From Parabacteroides goldsteinii DSM 19448 = WAL 12034 (lineage in GTDB: Bacteria > Bacteroidota > Bacteroidia > Bacteroidales > Tannerellaceae), in the NCBI RefSeq assembly GCF_000969835.1, contig NZ_KQ033912.1:372001-436000 (forward strand): DNA of 64,000 bases, in the 5' to 3' direction. Each line of letters begins with the position of its first letter. Position 1 is the first letter of the stretch. The translations under genes and the position numbers were made by a program. The notes under the pieces were generated by a model. That model saw only the letters and a list, made by a program, of their open reading frames with translations. It ran no database searches and had not been told where the DNA came from. Positions 16,040 through 23,920 of the stretch are shown piece after piece.

Positions 16040-17089
16040 ATGAAGAACGTGTTTTTAATATCAGTTTTATTATCTGCATTCCTGGGAGCTTGTACACCGG
16101 CAATGCAAAAAAGTGAACTATTCATGGAATTGCCGGATGATTGTCCGACACCCGACGGAATGGCAATTGCCCCAAATGGCGACCTGATCCTGGCTTGTCC
16201 GAACTTTGCCGATTTGTCGAAACCAGCCTGCCTGATGCGGATTACTAAAGACGGGAAAATCAGCAAATGGATGAATGTACCCATATTAGAAGAAACAGGT
16301 TGGGCTGCTCCCATGGGAATCACCTTCGATGATGAAGGAAACTTATTTATTTGTGACAACCAGGGATGGAGCGGAGCTGAAAAGGCCAGGAACAAAGGCC
16401 GAATCTTATGCTTAAAATTAGATGGCTACGAACTGAAAGAAGTTATCGAAGTAGCCACCGGTATGGAACACCCCAACGGCATCCGCTTCAGAAATGGGAA
16501 ATTATATGTAACACAAAGCTCCCTCTCCTCCATCCAGGATCCGTCCGGACTACTGGTAAGCGGAGTCTATTGCTTCGACAAGAACGATAAGAATATAAAA
16601 GTAACCAATACAAAAGCAGATAAGAACCTGCTCACAACCGTCATTACGAAAAACAAAGCAGTTCAGTACGGACTTGACGGAATCGTATTCGATAAAAAAG
16701 ACAATTTATATGTAGGAAATTTTGGAGACGGCACCATTCACCGAATAACCATGGATCCCAAAGGCAACGTTATCGGAAATGAGATATGGGCACAAGACCC
16801 GTCACAACTACGCACCACCGACGGAATGTGCATGGATGACGACGGAAATATCTGGGTAGCCGACTTTTCTGAAAATGCAGTGGCCCGTATAAACAAGAAC
16901 GGCCGCATTCAGCGTATCGCCCAAAGTCCGGATTGCGACGGCAGCGACGGTGGTCTGGACCAGCCGGGAGAACCGATCGTCTGGAACGGCCAGGTGATTG
17001 TATCCTGCTTCGACATCGTGACAGGTCCCGACAAAGTAAATACCAAACACGACAAGCCTTTTACACTAGCTAAATTACAATTGAACTAA
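16040..17089 (+). CDS. SMP-30/gluconolactonase-like lipoprotein
   Basis: 349 residues from MKNVFLISVLLSAFLGAC, a lipoprotein signal with the lipobox cysteine at residue 18. Repeated strands such as PTPDGMAIAPNGDLILACP, GITFDDEGNLFICDNQGW, GLDGIVFDKKDNLYVGNFGD and DGMCMDDDGNIWVADFSEN are the blades of a six-bladed propeller of the SMP-30 / NHL type, with acidic metal-binding positions. Family members hydrolyse sugar lactones, often in uptake and oxidation pathways of sugars. Its envelope location would let it act before transport. It begins a run of closely spaced genes (21-bp gap to the next) including a transporter pair, kinase, dehydrogenase and aldolase, so it probably supplies their substrate. 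The precise lactone is unknown. Confidence 0.78.
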   Translation: MKNVFLISVLLSAFLGACTPAMQKSELFMELPDDCPTPDGMAIAPNGDLILACPNFADLSKPACLMRITKDGKISKWMNVPILEETGWAAPMGITFDDEGNLFICDNQGWSGAEKARNKGRILCLKLDGYELKEVIEVATGMEHPNGIRFRNGKLYVTQSSLSSIQDPSGLLVSGVYCFDKNDKNIKVTNTKADKNLLTTVITKNKAVQYGLDGIVFDKKDNLYVGNFGDGTIHRITMDPKGNVIGNEIWAQDPSQLRTTDGMCMDDDGNIWVADFSENAVARINKNGRIQRIAQSPDCDGSDGGLDQPGEPIVWNGQVIVSCFDIVTGPDKVNTKHDKPFTLAKLQLN

Positions 17090-17110
17090 CAGATCATAAA
17101 CCTAAATATC

Positions 17111-17494
17111 ATGAAACACTACTTATCTACATTTGCCGGTTCGGCAATATGCGGAGGATTTGCTTTCGGCATCTGGCCGGAACTTTGGAAAACATACGGT
17201 TTAATGGGAGGATGGCTGGCTGCTACCCTTATTATCGGGATCATGTGGTACATGAACCATTATAACGGAGCCATATTAAATCCGGAAGGAAAAATATGGC
17301 TGGACCAGGGATGGTGTATCGGCTCTGCCGGCATAGCCTGGGGAATCGTCCGTTTCCAGGGTGATTTCACTCAGTTTTTCCTGGCTGCCCCCACTTTGCT
17401 TTGTTGTCTGATCGGAGGTGCTTTAGCCGGAATAACCATCTGGATAATGCGTTCATGCGGTAATCGCCTGTCAAAAGAGGAGGATGCAGTATGA
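17111..17494 (+). CDS. Small membrane protein, putative polyol transporter subunit (Lin0368-like)
   Basis: 127 residues, mostly membrane: helices at about 5-22, 32-50, 73-90 and 95-115. Key motifs are FGIWPELWKTYGLMGGWLAA, WYMNH and WLDQGWCIGSAG. The next gene encodes the same pattern, so the pair are paralogous subunits. They resemble the Lin0368 family, described as putative glycerol transporter subunits in Listeria. That assignment is from memory of the family and not verified here. The genes overlap by 4 bp (ATGA), implying coupled synthesis in fixed ratio. The gene context is a lactonase, an FGGY kinase, a dehydrogenase and an aldolase, which fits uptake of a small sugar or polyol. Confidence 0.6.
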   Translation: MKHYLSTFAGSAICGGFAFGIWPELWKTYGLMGGWLAATLIIGIMWYMNHYNGAILNPEGKIWLDQGWCIGSAGIAWGIVRFQGDFTQFFLAAPTLLCCLIGGALAGITIWIMRSCGNRLSKEEDAV

Positions 17495-17970
17495 GCGAAT
17501 GGTTACAAACTTACAATGAATTGTTCGGCATGTACAATGCCGGTATCATAACCAGTATATTCGGTTCTTTCGCCGTCACTTTTACAGTTATATTCTGCTG
17601 GCCCAAACTGGTGAAAGATTTTGGAGCAAAAGGAGGATTTATTGCGGCCGCCTTAATTATAGGAACATTCTGGCTGGTGAATCACAAATTGCCCGGTTTC
17701 GGTTTCTCCACCGGTTTAGCTACCGATGTAAACGGATTACCCATGCAATTCAGCCTCATCCATCAGGGAGCCCGCGGAAGTGCTCCCTGGGTGGATATGG
17801 GCTGGGCCATCGCTATGGGATTTGTCGTATGTGATACACTCTGTGCTCCCAGAGGGACACGTTTGGGATTATTGAAAGAGGCATTTCCACGTTGGGCCGT
17901 CATTATTGCCGGGGGGATAGCAGGAGGCATCCTGGTCGGACTGACCGGATATACGAATGCTGCATTATAA
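17491..17970 (+). CDS. Second small membrane subunit of the putative transporter
   Basis: 159 residues with four hydrophobic helices (about 18-36, 48-66, 100-118, 130-150). WPKLVKDFGAKGGFIAAALI and FWLVNH, then WVDMGWAIAMGF, match the upstream partner's WPELWKTYG, WYMNH and WLDQGW motifs in order. A loop of about 25 residues (GFGFSTGLATDVNGLPMQFS) between helices 2 and 3 is unique to this subunit and may face the periplasm. It starts within the stop codon of its partner and ends 16 bp before the FGGY kinase. A two-subunit carrier of this size with kinase next door suggests transport followed by phosphorylation trapping. Confidence 0.58.
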   Translation: MSEWLQTYNELFGMYNAGIITSIFGSFAVTFTVIFCWPKLVKDFGAKGGFIAAALIIGTFWLVNHKLPGFGFSTGLATDVNGLPMQFSLIHQGARGSAPWVDMGWAIAMGFVVCDTLCAPRGTRLGLLKEAFPRWAVIIAGGIAGGILVGLTGYTNAAL

Positions 17971-17986
17971 ATAAAATTCAAAGACC

Positions 17987-19510
17987 ATGGCAAAATACGT
18001 CATTGCACACGATTTAGGAACAAGTGGCAACAAAGCCACTTTATTCAATGAAGAAGGCATGCTGGTTGCATCCCGTGTCGCCTCCTACCAGACTGTTTAT
18101 GCCGCCGGTAACCGCGCGGAACAGGATCCGTCCGACTGGTGGAAAGCCATAACAGAAACAACAAATGCATTACTTCAACTCGTATCACCCGAAGAGATCG
18201 CCGGAGTTGCCCTGAGCGGCCAGATGATGGGATGCTTATGTATCGATAAAAAAGGGAATCCGCTTTCTCCACACCTGCTGTACTGCGACCAGCGTTCACA
18301 GGAGGAAGAAGCTTTCCTGTATGAAAAAATGGACCCGCTTCATTTCTATGAAATAACAGGACACCGTATCAGTGCTTCCTATTCAATAGAAAAATTAATG
18401 TGGATACGAAAACATATGCCGGAAGTTTTTGCAAAAACGTACAAAATGCTTAATGCAAAAGACTACATCAATTTCCGCCTTTGCGGTACGATCGCCACCG
18501 ACCCGTCAGATGCTTCCGGAACAAACGCCTACGACCTGAACAGATGGTCATGGAGCGAAGAGATCATAGAAGCAGCAGGACTGGATATCTCCCTCTTCCC
18601 GGAAGTCCGTTCTTCTATTGATGTTATAGGAGAAGTAACGGAGGAAGCAGCCAAAGCCACCGGACTCCGTAAAGGTACACCGGTTATCTGCGGAGGAGGC
18701 GACGGCAGTTGTGCCGGAGTCGGCGTAGGTTGTGTAGCCCCGGGAACATCCTACAATTATCTGGGCTCCTCCTCATGGGTTGCCCTGACAGTAGAAAAGC
18801 CGGTTGTAGACGAACAACGCCGTACCATGAACTGGGCGCATGTCGTACCGGGCATGCTGCATCCGTCGGGAACTATGCAGACGGCAGGCGCTTCCTATAA
18901 CTGGATGGTGCAGCAACTCTGCCTGTTTGAACAGGAAGAAGCCAGAATCAGGAAAGGGAATGTGTACGAACTGATTGACGAACAGATACGGAAATCTCCG
19001 GTAGGCTCCAACAAACTATTGTTCCTGCCTTACCTGATGGGCGAACGTTCTCCCCGCTGGAACGTAAATGCCAAAGGCGCTTTTATCGGACTGACGGTAG
19101 GACACACGCATGGCGATATGCTTCGTTCCGTCATGGAAGGCATCACCCTGAACCTGGGACTTATCGTCAATATATTCCGCAACCACGTCCCCGTAGAAAA
19201 TATGACGGTAATAGGAGGCTGTGCTAAAAATCCGATCTGGCAGCAGATGATGGCCGATATTTATCAGACTGAAATAAAAATCCCGAACTATCTGGAAGAA
19301 GCGACCTCCATGGGCGCCGCCATCCTGGCAGGAATCGGAGCCGGCTTATTCAAAGATTTCAGTGTAACCGACCGGTTTATCCATATCGACAAAAAGATCA
19401 GTCCTATCCCCGCCAATGTAGAGAAATACAAAGAATTAATAGCTGTTTTCGACCGGACGTACGAGCATTTGAAAGATGTTTATACAGACCTGTCGGATTT
19501 AAATCTATAA
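17987..19510 (+). CDS. FGGY-family carbohydrate kinase (xylulokinase-like)
   Basis: 507 residues, the normal length for xylulokinase-type FGGY kinases. The N-terminal ATPase-fold motif DLGTSGNKATLF (residues 9-20) and GVALSGQMMG form the first lobe. The catalytic aspartate is in VICGGGDGSCAGVGVG (about residue 237). The C-terminal lobe has LMGERSPRWNVNAKGAF and VIGGCAKNPIWQQMMADI. It transfers phosphate from ATP to a ketose or polyol. Substrate cannot be told from sequence; xylulose, ribulose, erythritol-type and deoxy-sugar kinases all share this fold. It lies between the carrier genes and a dehydrogenase gene (2-bp gap), so it likely acts on the imported compound. Confidence 0.85.
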   Translation: MAKYVIAHDLGTSGNKATLFNEEGMLVASRVASYQTVYAAGNRAEQDPSDWWKAITETTNALLQLVSPEEIAGVALSGQMMGCLCIDKKGNPLSPHLLYCDQRSQEEEAFLYEKMDPLHFYEITGHRISASYSIEKLMWIRKHMPEVFAKTYKMLNAKDYINFRLCGTIATDPSDASGTNAYDLNRWSWSEEIIEAAGLDISLFPEVRSSIDVIGEVTEEAAKATGLRKGTPVICGGGDGSCAGVGVGCVAPGTSYNYLGSSSWVALTVEKPVVDEQRRTMNWAHVVPGMLHPSGTMQTAGASYNWMVQQLCLFEQEEARIRKGNVYELIDEQIRKSPVGSNKLLFLPYLMGERSPRWNVNAKGAFIGLTVGHTHGDMLRSVMEGITLNLGLIVNIFRNHVPVENMTVIGGCAKNPIWQQMMADIYQTEIKIPNYLEEATSMGAAILAGIGAGLFKDFSVTDRFIHIDKKISPIPANVEKYKELIAVFDRTYEHLKDVYTDLSDLNL

Positions 19511-19512
19511 GA

Positions 19513-20565
19513 ATGAATATGAAAGGAAAAATGAAAAGCGTAATCGCAACAGCTCCCGGCGTAGTAGAAATCCGGGAAATAGATATGCCTGTTATCACTC
19601 CGTACCAGGCCCTCGTAAAAACAGAAATGGTCGCTTTGTGCAATGCCACCGACAGCAAACTGATAGCCGGACATTTTCCGGGGGCAGATCAGTTCCCGAT
19701 GGCTTTAGGCCATGAAAATGTCGGCATTGTAATAGAAGTCGGAAGTAAAGTTCGAAATTTCAAGGTAGGCGACAGGGTAATCGGCGGATTGAATGCCTCC
19801 TTTACGACACCGGGGCTGAACAGTGCCTGGGGCGGTTTCTGTGAATATGTCGTAGTAAACGATTTCGAAGTTTTGCAGGAAGAAGGCCTTGCCACTCCGG
19901 AACAAGGCTGCTGGGACAGCTTCGAAATACAGAATGCAATACCGGCCGATATACAGCCGGAAGAAGCAGTCATTGCCTGCACCTGGCGTGAAATAGTGGG
20001 TGCATTCAAAGACTTCCGCCTGGAACCGGGAAAGAAAGTGATGGTATTCGGTGCCGGTCCTGTCGGGTTGAGTTTTGTGAAACTCGGCAAACTATTCGGT
20101 CTCGGACAAGTGGATATTGTCGACATGCTACCTGCCAAACTGGAACTAGCCAGACAAATGGGTGCTGATAATGGCTATACGCCGGCTGAGATTGCGACAC
20201 CCGAATTTATCGCTGCCGCAAATCGTTCATACGATACGGTCATCGACGCTGTCGGCCTGCCTTCCATCGTTCATTCGGCCCTACCCCTTATAAAAATGGC
20301 CGGAGATATTTGTGTATATGGCGTAATGACAAAGAATCCGACGATCGACCTGGACCAGGCTCCTTACAATTTCAACCTGTTCATCCACCGCTGGCCGACC
20401 CGTTCGGAAGAGAAACGGGCAATGATAGCCCTGACCGAATGGATACGCGAAGGCCGGCTGTCCGCATCCGACTTCATCTCCCACCGCTTTAAAATAGAAC
20501 AAATCAACGAGGCCCTGGAAGCCGTAAAACGTAACGAAGTAATAAAAACAGTTTTAACATTCTAA
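19513..20565 (+). CDS. Zinc-type medium-chain alcohol/polyol dehydrogenase
   Basis: 350 residues, MDR superfamily. Catalytic zinc ligands are Cys in ALCNATDSK (about 39) and His-Glu in ALGHENVG (about 65). The usual four-cysteine structural zinc loop is absent or much altered, the corresponding stretch reading GLNSAWGGFC. The Rossmann motif is VMVFGAGPVGLSFVKLGKL, and IVDMLPAKLELARQMGADN continues the nucleotide-binding half; the acidic D in IVDML favours NAD(H). This resembles polyol and threonine dehydrogenases. It could oxidise a phosphorylated or free alcohol to the keto form for the aldolase encoded 12 bp downstream. Confidence 0.82.
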   Translation: MNMKGKMKSVIATAPGVVEIREIDMPVITPYQALVKTEMVALCNATDSKLIAGHFPGADQFPMALGHENVGIVIEVGSKVRNFKVGDRVIGGLNASFTTPGLNSAWGGFCEYVVVNDFEVLQEEGLATPEQGCWDSFEIQNAIPADIQPEEAVIACTWREIVGAFKDFRLEPGKKVMVFGAGPVGLSFVKLGKLFGLGQVDIVDMLPAKLELARQMGADNGYTPAEIATPEFIAAANRSYDTVIDAVGLPSIVHSALPLIKMAGDICVYGVMTKNPTIDLDQAPYNFNLFIHRWPTRSEEKRAMIALTEWIREGRLSASDFISHRFKIEQINEALEAVKRNEVIKTVLTF

Positions 20566-20577
20566 ACATCATTTATC

Positions 20578-21273
20578 ATGAACGAAATAATAGCGAACTT
20601 ATCAGTAAAACAATTGGCAGGAATGATCGACCATACTTTCCTGAAACCTTTCGGCACAGCAGAAAACATTGAGAAACTATGTGACGAAGCACGCAAATAC
20701 GAATTCGCCATGGTTGCCATCAATCCGGCGGAAGTAGAAACCTGCGTCAAACTGCTGGAAGGTTCGCCCGTCCGTGTCGGTGCAGCCATCGGCTTTCCGT
20801 TAGGACAGACCACGACCGAATGCAAGGCTTTCGAAACACGCGACGCCATCGCTAAAGGCGCGACGGAAATAGATACAGTAATAAATGTACGCGCGTTACA
20901 AAAAGGCCGCCTGGATATTGTAAAGAAAGAAATCGAAGAGATGGTTGCTATCTGTAGACCGGCGGGCGTTATCTGCAAAGTGATTCTGGAAACCTGCTAT
21001 CTGTCGGATGCCGAAAAGGAAACAGTCTGCCGGATAGCCAAAGAGGCTGGAGTTGACTTTGTTAAGACCTCGACTGGTTTTGGAACAGCCGGTGCGACTG
21101 TAGAAGATGTAGCCCTGATGCGCCGTGTAGTTGGTCCGGAAATCGGAGTAAAAGCGGCTGGCGGTATCCGCGACCTCGATACTGCTTTAGCCATGATCAA
21201 GGCAGGAGCAACCCGCATCGGCACATCCAGTGGAGTTACTATTGTGGAGGCTTATAAAAGTGCTATTAAGTAA
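20578..21273 (+). CDS. deoC: Deoxyribose-phosphate aldolase (DeoC)
   Basis: 231 residues, the typical size of short DeoC enzymes. The class I aldolase machinery is intact: Schiff-base lysine K163 in VDFVKTSTGFG, D99 in EIDTVIN, and K192 in GVKAAGGIRD, with GATRIGTSSG binding phosphate. DeoC splits 2-deoxyribose 5-phosphate into acetaldehyde and glyceraldehyde 3-phosphate. No nucleoside phosphorylase or phosphopentomutase is present; instead the gene ends a carrier/kinase/dehydrogenase operon. Its real substrate here may therefore be another 3-hydroxy-aldehyde phosphate. The fold and catalysis are sure; the physiological substrate is not. Confidence 0.9.
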   Translation: MNEIIANLSVKQLAGMIDHTFLKPFGTAENIEKLCDEARKYEFAMVAINPAEVETCVKLLEGSPVRVGAAIGFPLGQTTTECKAFETRDAIAKGATEIDTVINVRALQKGRLDIVKKEIEEMVAICRPAGVICKVILETCYLSDAEKETVCRIAKEAGVDFVKTSTGFGTAGATVEDVALMRRVVGPEIGVKAAGGIRDLDTALAMIKAGATRIGTSSGVTIVEAYKSAIK

Positions 21274-21276
21274 AAA

Positions 21277-21370
21277 TCCCCACTAGTATGGGGATAATTC
21301 CCCATTGCAAAGGGGATTATTCCCCACGCTAGTGGGACTTTTTCCCCACAAAGAAAAAATAAGTGGGGAA
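21277..21370 (+). terminator. Nested G/C-block palindromes after deoC
   Basis: An outer stem (CCCACTAG 21279-21286 / CTAGTGGG 21329-21336) encloses two small hairpins (ATGGGG 21288-21293 / CCCCAT 21300-21305; GGGG 21312-21315 / CCCC 21322-21325). It is followed by a five-T run at 21339-21343, as in an intrinsic terminator. A further hairpin (TTCCCCAC 21342-21349 / GTGGGGAA 21363-21370) uses the same blocks. The structure separates the catabolic genes from the cytochrome genes. Confidence 0.6.
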
Positions 21371-21430
21371 AAATGACTTCCGTTTGCCAATTCCGGCAAA
21401 CCAATAACAACAAAGAAGGGAGTAATATAT

Positions 21431-23920
21431 ATGAATAACTTACACAAAATAGGATTAGGACTTATGCTCCTCATTCTGGCAGCTTGCCAGAACAAGGAAA
21501 AAGTATATAAGGACCACTATCCCGCCGACAAGCAGGAATTTATAACAGACATACAAGACCGGTTTAATAAAATAAAGGCAACCGAAGGTCTTGTTTCAAA
21601 AGACAGTACTGCCACCCTGATCCGGGAGGCACATCTGCATTTCTATCACCACTATCCGGTTTACTACGACTGGTGGCTACAGGATGGAAGCGATGTAAAA
21701 TGGTTTGACAAAACATTGCCCGAACAAATTTCAGAGCGTTTGCAAAAATTACAGCAGGAAACCAAAGTAACCAACACGCCGGAAAGCATAACACAGGCTT
21801 TATCCGCCTATCTGGATGCCTGTAAAGCAAGAAGGGAACAACGGCTGGCATCCTTTATAAAAAACACTCCCGAAGTCGTGTTTACCAAATTCCGCACACT
21901 TCGCCCTTCCTTTTTCGCTTATACGGAAGGTCTGTCGGATGCCCGCGCAGAATGCAACTTCTTTGCTGGTGGCGAGCTGGCTTATTTCAAAATGGACGGG
22001 ATCTGGGCAAAGGAAGAAACTTTATTAAAAGATACAGCCGGTGTCTTCCGGGATCCGGATGTTCATTTCGACGGTAAACATATTCTCTTTGCCTGGAAGA
22101 AATCACAAAAGGAGGATGATTTTCATCTCTATGAAATGGAGATGCCGTCGCGGAAACTGAAACAAATCACTTCAGGTCTGGGATTTGCCGACATAGAGCC
22201 GATCTATCTGCCCGACGAAAACATTCTGTTCAATTCGACCCGCAACGGAAGTGCAGTGGATTGCTGGACTGTCGAAGTCAGCAACCTCTATCTCTGCGAC
22301 CGTGAAGGACGTTATATGCGCCAGGTTGGTTTCGACCAGGTACATACATCAAACCCGACACTGCTCGATGACGGACGGGTTGTCTATACCCGCTGGGAAT
22401 ACAATGACCGTGGCCAGGTATTCATGCAACCGCTTTGCCAGATGAATCCGGACGGTACCGGACAAGCGGAATACTATGGCGGGAACAGTTTTTTCCCAAC
22501 CACACTCACCCACACCCGGCAAATCCCCGGAACCCGGAAAGTGATGGCGACAATCCTGGGACATCACACTCCCCAGCATGGCAAACTATGTATCATCGAC
22601 CCGGAAGCCGGACGTGACGAGAATGAAGGCGTCATGCTGGTTGCCCCGCTCCGGAAACCGGAAGCCGTAAAAATCGACGCCTACGGGCAGTTCGCCGACC
22701 AGTTCCAGCATCCTTACCCATTGAATGAAAAGGAGTTTTTAATATCCTATACCCCATTAGGTTACCATGTAGGTCATCCGATGGAATTCGGTATTTACTG
22801 GATGACACCGTCCGGTGAACGGGAACTGCTGGTTTCAGACGCCAGCATATCTTGCAACCAACCGGTCTTGTTGTCCGAACGTGAACGTCCTTTCCAGCGC
22901 GTAGACAATGTGGATTACACAAAAGAGGAAGGTGTCTACTATATGCAAAATATCTATGAAGGCAACGGCTTGAAAGGTGTTCAGCCCGGAACGATCAAAA
23001 AACTGAGAATTGTAGAACCCATCTACCGGGTAGCCAGTATCGGTGCTGCTTTCGGTTTTGATGCGGGTGGTGCCGGACATGCTTTCTCTCCGGTAGGTGT
23101 CGGCAACGCCAGCTGGGATGTAAAACGGATATTGGGAACTGTCGATGTTAATCCCGACGGTTCGGCTTTCTTTAAAGTTCCTTGCCGTACTCCGCTTTAT
23201 TTTCAGGCATTAGACGAAAACAACCGGGTTGTGCAAACCATGCGCAGCTGGTCGACACTGCAACCGGGAGAAACGCAGAGTTGCGTGGGCTGTCATGAAC
23301 ATAAAAACACCGTTCCGATAGCCTCGCATCCGGTATCTATGGCGATGAACACCGGTATCCAAAAGATCGAGCCGGAAGGTATCGGCGACCGTTGTTTCAG
23401 TTATATCAAAGAAGTGCAGCCCATCTGGGACGCTCATTGCATTTCCTGCCACGACGGGGTAAAAAGCAAGCTAAGCCTGAAAGGCGAATTAAAAGTAGTA
23501 GACCAGCAGACGAAGCGTAAATTCTCAGACTCTTACCTGAACCTGACTCATGCCCGTCAAATGACCAGAGATAACGACTCCTGGCAGGGAGACGCCCATC
23601 ATCCGGAAGTGAACTGGATCAGCAATTTATCCGAGCCGACTTTACTTGCCCCTTATTTTGCAGGTTCCAATACAAGTAATCTGATCAAGCGACTTGAAAA
23701 CGGGCATGGCGGCTGCAAACTGAGCAAGGAGGAAATAGAAACGATCGCTTTATGGATCGACCTGTGTGTACCGTTCATCGGCGATTACCGGGAAGCGAAT
23801 AACTGGACACAGGAAGAAAAAGAGTATTATACTTATTATGAGAAGAAACGGGAGACATCCCGTGCTGCGGAAAAAGAAAATATCCGCCAGTATCTTCAAT
23901 CATTAAAAGCTAAGAAGTAA
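21431..23920 (+). CDS. HzsA-related c-type cytochrome lipoprotein
   Basis: 829 residues. The signal MNNLHKIGLGLMLLILAAC ends in a lipobox (C19). The centre is a beta-propeller with PD40-like blades (DVHFDGKHILFAWKK, EPIYLPDENILFNSTRNG). The C-terminal 250 residues resemble the hydrazine synthase alpha-subunit-related domain and carry two heme-c motifs, CVGCH (about residue 617) and CISCH (about 674). HzsA relatives occur in many bacteria that make no hydrazine, and their reaction is unknown. Covalent heme requires periplasmic maturation, so this is an envelope electron carrier or oxidoreductase. Its stop overlaps the start of the next cytochrome gene (TAATG), so the two should be made together. 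Confidence 0.78.
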   Translation: MNNLHKIGLGLMLLILAACQNKEKVYKDHYPADKQEFITDIQDRFNKIKATEGLVSKDSTATLIREAHLHFYHHYPVYYDWWLQDGSDVKWFDKTLPEQISERLQKLQQETKVTNTPESITQALSAYLDACKARREQRLASFIKNTPEVVFTKFRTLRPSFFAYTEGLSDARAECNFFAGGELAYFKMDGIWAKEETLLKDTAGVFRDPDVHFDGKHILFAWKKSQKEDDFHLYEMEMPSRKLKQITSGLGFADIEPIYLPDENILFNSTRNGSAVDCWTVEVSNLYLCDREGRYMRQVGFDQVHTSNPTLLDDGRVVYTRWEYNDRGQVFMQPLCQMNPDGTGQAEYYGGNSFFPTTLTHTRQIPGTRKVMATILGHHTPQHGKLCIIDPEAGRDENEGVMLVAPLRKPEAVKIDAYGQFADQFQHPYPLNEKEFLISYTPLGYHVGHPMEFGIYWMTPSGERELLVSDASISCNQPVLLSERERPFQRVDNVDYTKEEGVYYMQNIYEGNGLKGVQPGTIKKLRIVEPIYRVASIGAAFGFDAGGAGHAFSPVGVGNASWDVKRILGTVDVNPDGSAFFKVPCRTPLYFQALDENNRVVQTMRSWSTLQPGETQSCVGCHEHKNTVPIASHPVSMAMNTGIQKIEPEGIGDRCFSYIKEVQPIWDAHCISCHDGVKSKLSLKGELKVVDQQTKRKFSDSYLNLTHARQMTRDNDSWQGDAHHPEVNWISNLSEPTLLAPYFAGSNTSNLIKRLENGHGGCKLSKEEIETIALWIDLCVPFIGDYREANNWTQEEKEYYTYYEKKRETSRAAEKENIRQYLQSLKAKK

